In this document: piece by piece, positions 60,052 through 64,000 of the stretch | Position numbering within the stretch: the first letter of the stretch is position 1 | Layout: each line of letters begins with the position of its first letter | Assembly (NCBI GenBank): GCA_035565975.1 | Contig: DATMRT010000056.1 | Location: forward strand, 17,135-81,134 | Reading direction: 5' to 3' | From: Ga0077530 sp035565975 | GTDB taxonomy: Bacteria > Pseudomonadota > Alphaproteobacteria > Rhizobiales > Hyphomicrobiaceae | DNA length: 64,000 nt | Program-made: the position numbers and the translations under genes | Notes under the pieces: generated by a model | Databases searched by the model: none | What the model was told of the DNA's origin: nothing | Seen by the model: the letters and a program-made list of their open reading frames with translations, nothing else

Positions 60052-61893
60052 TCAGGTCTTCGCGCGCACGTATGAGCCGGGTGCGTCCTCAATCACACCG
60101 AGCGTAGCGCCAGGCTCGCGAGCGGGCACCATGCCGCCGGACCGCTTCTTGAGCCAACTCATCCAGTGCGGCCACCAGGAGCCGGGCGTCTCCTTGGCGC
60201 CCTCGAGCCACTCCTCGATGTCGTCGACGCGATCCGGGTTCGTCCAGAACTGGTACTTCGGCGGGCGGCCCTCGATGGGCGGATTGATCACGCCCGCAAT
60301 ATGTCCCGAGCCCGACATCACATAGTCGACCGGCCCGCCGAACAAGCGCGAGCTGATGAACACGGACTTCGCCGGCGCGATGTGATCCTCGCGCGCGGCC
60401 AGCTCGTAGACCGGCAGCTTGACCTTGCTCATATCGAGCTTGATGCCGCCGATCTTCAGCTCGCCCTTCGCAAGCTTGTTGTCCTTGTAGAACTGGCGCA
60501 GGTAGAAGCTGTGGTTGGCGGGCGGCATCCGCGTCGAGTCCTGGTTCCAGTACAGGAGATCGAACGGGAAGGGCGTTTTGCCGAGCATGTAGTTGTTGAC
60601 GATGTACGGCCAAATCAGGTCGCGCGGACGCAGCAGGTTGAAGACCGTCGCCATGCGCGAGCCGTCGAGGTAGCCGCGCTCCGCCATCATTTCCTCGAGC
60701 GCCTTGAGCTGGGCATCATCGATGAACAGCAGGAGATCGCCGGCCTTGGTGAAGTCCGCCTGCGCCGCGAAGAACGTCGCGGAGACATAATTGTCGCGCC
60801 CGGTCGCGGCGTCATAGGCGAGCGTGGTGGCGAGCAGCGTGCCGCCCACGCAGTAGCCGACGATGTTGATCTTCTCGACGCCCGTCTCGCGCTGCACTGC
60901 ATCCGTCGCCGCGTGGATGCCTTCGCGCATGTAGTCCTCGAAGGTCTTGTTCGCGAGCCGCGCATCCGGATTGACCCACGACACGACGAAGACCGTGAAG
61001 CCCTGCGAGACGATGTAACGGATGAGGGATTTCTGCTCGGTGAGATCGAGGATGTAGAATTTGTTGATCCACGGCGGAACGATCAGCAGCGGCACCTCGC
61101 GCACCTTCGCTGTCGAGGGCGTGTATTGGATGAGCTGGAAGATGTCGTTCTGGAAGACGACCTTGCCCGGCGTGACGGCAAGATTGCGCCCGACCTCGAA
61201 GGCCTTCGTGTCCGTCTGGCTGATCTTCATCAGCTCACCGGGCGCTTCGAGATCGTGGATCAGGTTGGCGACGCCGCGCACGAGGTTCTCGCCGTTCGAC
61301 TTGAACGTCTCGCGCAGGACCTCCGGATTCGTCAGCGGGAAATTGGTCGGCGAAAGCGCACTCGCGACCTGGCGGAAATAGTACTCGGCGCGCTGGCGTG
61401 TGCGCTCGTCAAAGCCCTCGGTATCGTCGATGATCTTCTCGGCCCAGTTCGAGGTCACCAGATAGGCCTGCTTCCAGAAATCGAAGTACGGGTTGGCCGT
61501 CCACTCCTCGTCCCTGAAGCGGCTGTCGCCCGGCTCGGGCTTCGCGACGTCCTCGACGTCCTCGCCCATCATGCGCCGCACCGTCGTATCCCAGACATCG
61601 AAGTAGCCGCGGATGAGCTCGCCCTGGGACTCGGCGGCCCGCACGGGGTCACTGAACCACTGGCGCATGATCTCGCCGACGATATGGGTCGCCTCGTTGA
61701 CGTCGCCCGGCTGGCTGAAGGCGCCGCCCGTCTTCTCCGAGCGCTCGATCAAAGCCGCCCAGGCCTTGCCGCCTTCTTCGACGAGGCGGACCATGTTGCG
61801 CGCGAAGGCTTCCGGATCGTTCACCATGTACTGGGTCCAGTCCACTCGAGTTGCAGAGGACTTCGCTGGCAATTCCGGGGATTTTTTGGACAT
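60052..61893 (-). CDS. phaC: Class I poly(3-hydroxyalkanoate) polymerase PhaC
   Basis: PhaC polymerises 3-hydroxyacyl-CoA to PHA storage granules. The 613-residue alpha/beta-fold enzyme has the lipase-like box GYCVGG with Cys348, catalytic Asp in AREDHIAPAKS and His in SGHIAGVINPP, plus the N-terminal PhaC_N region. ATG 61893 is used; the frame is open for 34 codons upstream. It stands alone; phaA, phaB and phasin genes are not in the window. It is divergent from the aminotransferase gene, across about 310 bp with no other gene. Confidence 0.96.
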   Translation of the reverse strand: MSKKSPELPAKSSATRVDWTQYMVNDPEAFARNMVRLVEEGGKAWAALIERSEKTGGAFSQPGDVNEATHIVGEIMRQWFSDPVRAAESQGELIRGYFDVWDTTVRRMMGEDVEDVAKPEPGDSRFRDEEWTANPYFDFWKQAYLVTSNWAEKIIDDTEGFDERTRQRAEYYFRQVASALSPTNFPLTNPEVLRETFKSNGENLVRGVANLIHDLEAPGELMKISQTDTKAFEVGRNLAVTPGKVVFQNDIFQLIQYTPSTAKVREVPLLIVPPWINKFYILDLTEQKSLIRYIVSQGFTVFVVSWVNPDARLANKTFEDYMREGIHAATDAVQRETGVEKINIVGYCVGGTLLATTLAYDAATGRDNYVSATFFAAQADFTKAGDLLLFIDDAQLKALEEMMAERGYLDGSRMATVFNLLRPRDLIWPYIVNNYMLGKTPFPFDLLYWNQDSTRMPPANHSFYLRQFYKDNKLAKGELKIGGIKLDMSKVKLPVYELAAREDHIAPAKSVFISSRLFGGPVDYVMSGSGHIAGVINPPIEGRPPKYQFWTNPDRVDDIEEWLEGAKETPGSWWPHWMSWLKKRSGGMVPAREPGATLGVIEDAPGSYVRAKT

Positions 61894-62207
61894 GCAAGCA
61901 TTCCGGAAGGAGCGGTCGCGATCCCGGAGCCTCCTGTCACTAGGAGGTGATTCCCGCGGGCCGCGCGAGGGACCAATCAGCGCACGTAAAGTCAACTCTT
62001 AGCCGCGCCACCCCCCACTGGCAATCAAGCCCCGCGGTCATGTTTAGGATCCCATTGCGCGGAATATGTTTCGAAATGCCATCTGCCGCCTCACTCTGGC
62101 GGGAATCCGCGCAATAGAGTAGACGGAGCGAGCCGCGCCGCCCGCCGGCCTACCCGCGGGGCGTGCATCCGGCCGTAAGCTGCCCCTTGGCCAATCGAGG
62201 TTCCGCC
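61894..62207. other. Divergent promoter spacer between phaC and the aminotransferase
   Basis: This 314-bp spacer must hold promoters for both genes. I see no operator, repeat or small gene that can be supported in it. Confidence 0.5.
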
Positions 62208-63437
62208 GTGATCGAGGATTTCCATCGCATCAAGCGCCTCCCGCCCTATGTGTTTGCGGAAGTGAACCGGCTCAAGGCCCAGGCCCGAGCTCGCGGCGCC
62301 GACATCATCGATCTCGGCATGGGCAATCCCGACCTGCCGACGCCCAAGCACATCAATGACAAGCTCATCGAGACCGTCAGCAAGCCGCGGACGAACCGCT
62401 ATTCGGCCTCGAAGGGCATCAACGGCCTCCTGAAGGCCCAGGCGGCCTACTACGGCCGCCGCTTCGGCGTGAAGCTGAACCCGAACACGCAGGTCGTCGC
62501 CACGCTCGGCTCGAAGGAAGGCTTCGCCAACATGGCGCAGGCCATCACGGCGCCGGGTGACGTGGTCATCGTGCCGAACCCCAGCTACCCGATCCACGCC
62601 TTCGGCTTCCTCATGGCCGGCGGTGTCATCCGCTCGGTGCCGGCCGAGCCGACGCCAGCCTTTTTTCCCGCGCTCGAGCGGGCCGTGAAGCACTCGATCC
62701 CGAAGCCGCTCGCGCTCGTCGTCTGCTATCCGGCGAACCCGACGGCGCACGTCGCGAGCCTCGATTTCTATCGCGAGCTCGTGCAGTTCGCGAAACAGAA
62801 CGAGCTCATCCTGCTCTCCGATCTCGCCTATGCCGAGGTCTACTTCGACGACGCCAATCCGCCGCCCTCGCTTCTCCAGGTGCCCGGCGCCATGGATGTG
62901 GCCGTCGAGTTCACGTCCATGTCCAAGACGTTCTCCATGGCCGGCTGGCGCATGGGCTTCGCGGTCGGCAATGAGCGGCTGCTCGCGGCCCTTGCGCGCG
63001 TAAAGAGCTATCTCGACTACGGCGCCTATACGCCGATCCAGGTGGCGGCGGCGGCAGCCCTCAACGGGCCCGAGGACTGCATCCACGAGATGCGCGCGAC
63101 CTACAAGCGCCGCCGTGACGTGCTGGTCGAGAGCTTCGCCAATGCCGGCTGGGACTTCGAGCCGCCCCAGGCTTCGATGTTCGCCTGGGTGCCGATCCCC
63201 GAGGCTTTCCGGGAGGTCGGCAGCCTCGAGTTCTCGAAGCTACTGGTCGACAAGGCGGAAGTCGCGGTCGCACCCGGCATCGGCTTCGGCGAGCACGGCG
63301 AGGGCTATGTCCGCATCGCCATCGTCGAGAACGAGCACCGCATTCGCCAGGCGGCCCGTAATATCAAGCGCTTCCTCGCGCAGGGTGCGGCATCCATGCA
63401 CAACGTGGTGCCGCTCCGCGACAAGGCCGCGGGCTGA
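62208..63437 (+). CDS. Pyridoxal-phosphate aminotransferase, AlaC/LL-DAP-aminotransferase-like
   Basis: The 409-residue fold-type I enzyme has the PLP Lys in TSMSKTFSMAGWRMGF, CYPANPTAHVAS, and IDLGMGNPDLPTP at the start, the pattern of AlaC-type alanine transaminases commonly annotated LL-diaminopimelate aminotransferase in alphaproteobacteria. GTG 62208 is used because GAGG lies eight bases upstream; other GTG starts are possible. In many Rhizobiales hom, glpX and recJ follow; here tRNA-Tyr follows. The substrate could be alanine or another amino acid. Confidence 0.92.
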   Translation: MIEDFHRIKRLPPYVFAEVNRLKAQARARGADIIDLGMGNPDLPTPKHINDKLIETVSKPRTNRYSASKGINGLLKAQAAYYGRRFGVKLNPNTQVVATLGSKEGFANMAQAITAPGDVVIVPNPSYPIHAFGFLMAGGVIRSVPAEPTPAFFPALERAVKHSIPKPLALVVCYPANPTAHVASLDFYRELVQFAKQNELILLSDLAYAEVYFDDANPPPSLLQVPGAMDVAVEFTSMSKTFSMAGWRMGFAVGNERLLAALARVKSYLDYGAYTPIQVAAAAALNGPEDCIHEMRATYKRRRDVLVESFANAGWDFEPPQASMFAWVPIPEAFREVGSLEFSKLLVDKAEVAVAPGIGFGEHGEGYVRIAIVENEHRIRQAARNIKRFLAQGAASMHNVVPLRDKAAG

Positions 63438-63590
63438 TCCGGCGGCCCGTCCGGTCCCAGCGCCTGATAGGCATTGACAGGGCGGGCCAAGGCCCCGATA
63501 AGGCGGGCTTCCAGCACGGGACGAACCCGGTCGGCGCCGCTCATCGAGCGGTTGGCCCCGCCGGGCTTTGGCTCCGATCCTGCTGAGCGT

Positions 63591-63675
63591 GGAGGGGTGC
63601 CCGAGTGGCTAAAGGGGACGGACTGTAAATCCGTTGGCTTCGCCTACGTTGGTTCGAATCCAACCCCCTCCACCA
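63591..63675 (+). tRNA. tRNA-Tyr (anticodon GTA)
   Basis: An 85-nt class II tRNA: acceptor GGAGGGG paired with CCCCTCC, anticodon loop with GTA (CGGACTGTAAATCCG), a long variable arm (TTGGCTTCGCCTACG), T-arm GTTGGTTCGAATCCAAC, discriminator A and encoded CCA. The long variable arm fits Tyr, Leu or Ser, and the anticodon fixes Tyr. Confidence 0.96.
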
Positions 63676-63731
63676 AATTCCTCGGAAAGATCATTGTAAT
63701 TCATCGACTTAATATTCGGCACCAGCGTGTC

Positions 63732-63751
63732 ACCCCAGTATTTACCCCAGT
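63732..63751. repeat. Short direct repeats just past tRNA-Tyr
   Basis: ACCCCAGT occurs at 63732-63739 and again at 63744-63751, 12 bp apart (ACTGGGGT on the minus strand). Such short tandem motifs are common in integrase arm-binding regions beside tRNA genes. The evidence for an integrated element is limited to this and the antitoxin-like fragment that follows. Confidence 0.35.
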
Positions 63752-63892
63752 AATATCATGGATCGGGGCGGACTGGAATGGATGCGCGTGGATTTTCGCG
63801 CCATCGATCGTCCACTGGCGCTGGCAGCCCCGCTCAACCGCTGATGGCGAAGCGCCTCGCGCGCACGCGCGTATCGACGCAAAACCAGCACC

Positions 63893-64000
63893 TCATCCGC
63901 GCGCAGTGACGGACAGCTGCGCTCCCTTGGCCCGCTTCCGCGCAGCCGGCCTGACCACGATTTCGACGTCCTGGCCGAGCGCGACGAGGAAGCGCATGAG
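63893..64000 (-). CDS. XRE-type antitoxin-like protein, C-terminal part (runs off the window)
   Basis: Reading from the window edge on the minus strand gives LMRFLVALGQDVEIVV followed by a basic tail RPAARKRAKG and stop TGA at 63893. That end is typical of small helix-turn-helix antitoxins or repressors of HigA/YddM type, whose final segment is L-x-R-F-L-x-A-L-G-Q-D-V-E-I. The DNA-binding domain would be outside the window, as would any RelE/HigB-type toxin. Identification rests on the C-terminal motif only. Confidence 0.6.
   Translation of the reverse strand, partial: LMRFLVALGQDVEIVVRPAARKRAKGAQLSVTARG

Noticed and set aside
60166..61950. A 594-codon plus-strand open frame over phaC
   Set aside because: PhaC motifs are on the opposite strand; the frame has no recognisable domain.

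Overview
The window is a GC-rich chromosomal segment from an alphaproteobacterium, most likely a member of Hyphomicrobiales (Rhizobiales). The inference rests on an Irr-type Fur regulator, the DUF2948-hisD-UPF0262-low-molecular-weight-phosphatase gene order, the ispH-thrB-rnhA order, a tandem glycine riboswitch ahead of a split-P-protein gcv operon, class I PhaC, and the TauE/TIGR02186 pair. It is almost all housekeeping and metabolic core. I see no rRNA, CRISPR array, transposase or prophage. Two tRNA genes are present (Val-GAC and Tyr-GTA).

Layout. 1-4.2 kb: minus-strand phosphate control genes phoR, phoU and phoB, with the 5' part of dapE beyond them; the pstSCAB transporter genes that usually accompany them are absent. 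4.3-8.4 kb: panB, a glutathione transferase, and a VOC protein / small membrane protein / bifunctional NAD(P)HX repair enzyme operon. 8.4-11.1 kb: an AT-richer pocket with two poorly characterised genes (GNAT-like and PAS-like) whose 3' ends overlap, plus an extensin-like lipoprotein. 11.4-21 kb: a second GST, a DapA-family lyase, queG and an epimerase, a secreted coiled-coil protein with a six-cysteine C-terminal domain, an alpha/beta hydrolase divergent from a glycosyltransferase, then a cupin, a methyltransferase and a CMD-family protein. 20.8-23.8 kb: the hisD cluster. 24-26.6 kb: SDR, apt, a flavin reductase and tRNA-Val. 27-32.5 kb: a gamma-glutamyltransferase-like enzyme, an L,D-transpeptidase, an aquaporin and two envelope proteins. 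32.5-37.6 kb: a fumarase-beta-like protein, Zn alcohol dehydrogenase, SMP-30 lactonase, KpsF/KdsD and Irr. 37.7-44.9 kb: a MotA/MotB-like envelope motor pair, an inositol monophosphatase, recJ, kdsA and a secreted protein. 45-49.6 kb: small enzymes, then rnhA, thrB, ispH and a lipoprotein. 49.6-54.9 kb: glycine riboswitch, gcvT, gcvH, an OsmC-family gene, gcvPA, gcvPB. 55-63.4 kb: a Sel1-repeat membrane protein, TauE and TIGR02186, phaC and an AlaC-like aminotransferase. The end holds tRNA-Tyr, possible attachment-site repeats and the C-terminus of an XRE-type antitoxin-like protein.

Themes that tie genes together: envelope construction (KDO synthesis by KpsF/KdsD and KdsA, an L,D-transpeptidase, the MotA/MotB-like pair, lipoproteins), one-carbon and amino-acid metabolism (panB, gcv, thrB, hisD), and phosphate and iron regulation. 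The most striking non-coding features are five copies of a roughly 120-190 bp composite palindromic intergenic element, and two oppositely oriented three-hairpin elements flanking one of those copies between suhB and recJ. No clearly new multi-gene system stands out. The best candidates for undescribed biology are the overlapping GNAT-like/PAS-like pair at 8.6-10.3 kb, the coiled-coil six-cysteine exported protein at 15.2-16.9 kb, the MotA/MotB-like pair with its intra-operon inverted repeat, and the OsmC gene inside the gcv operon.
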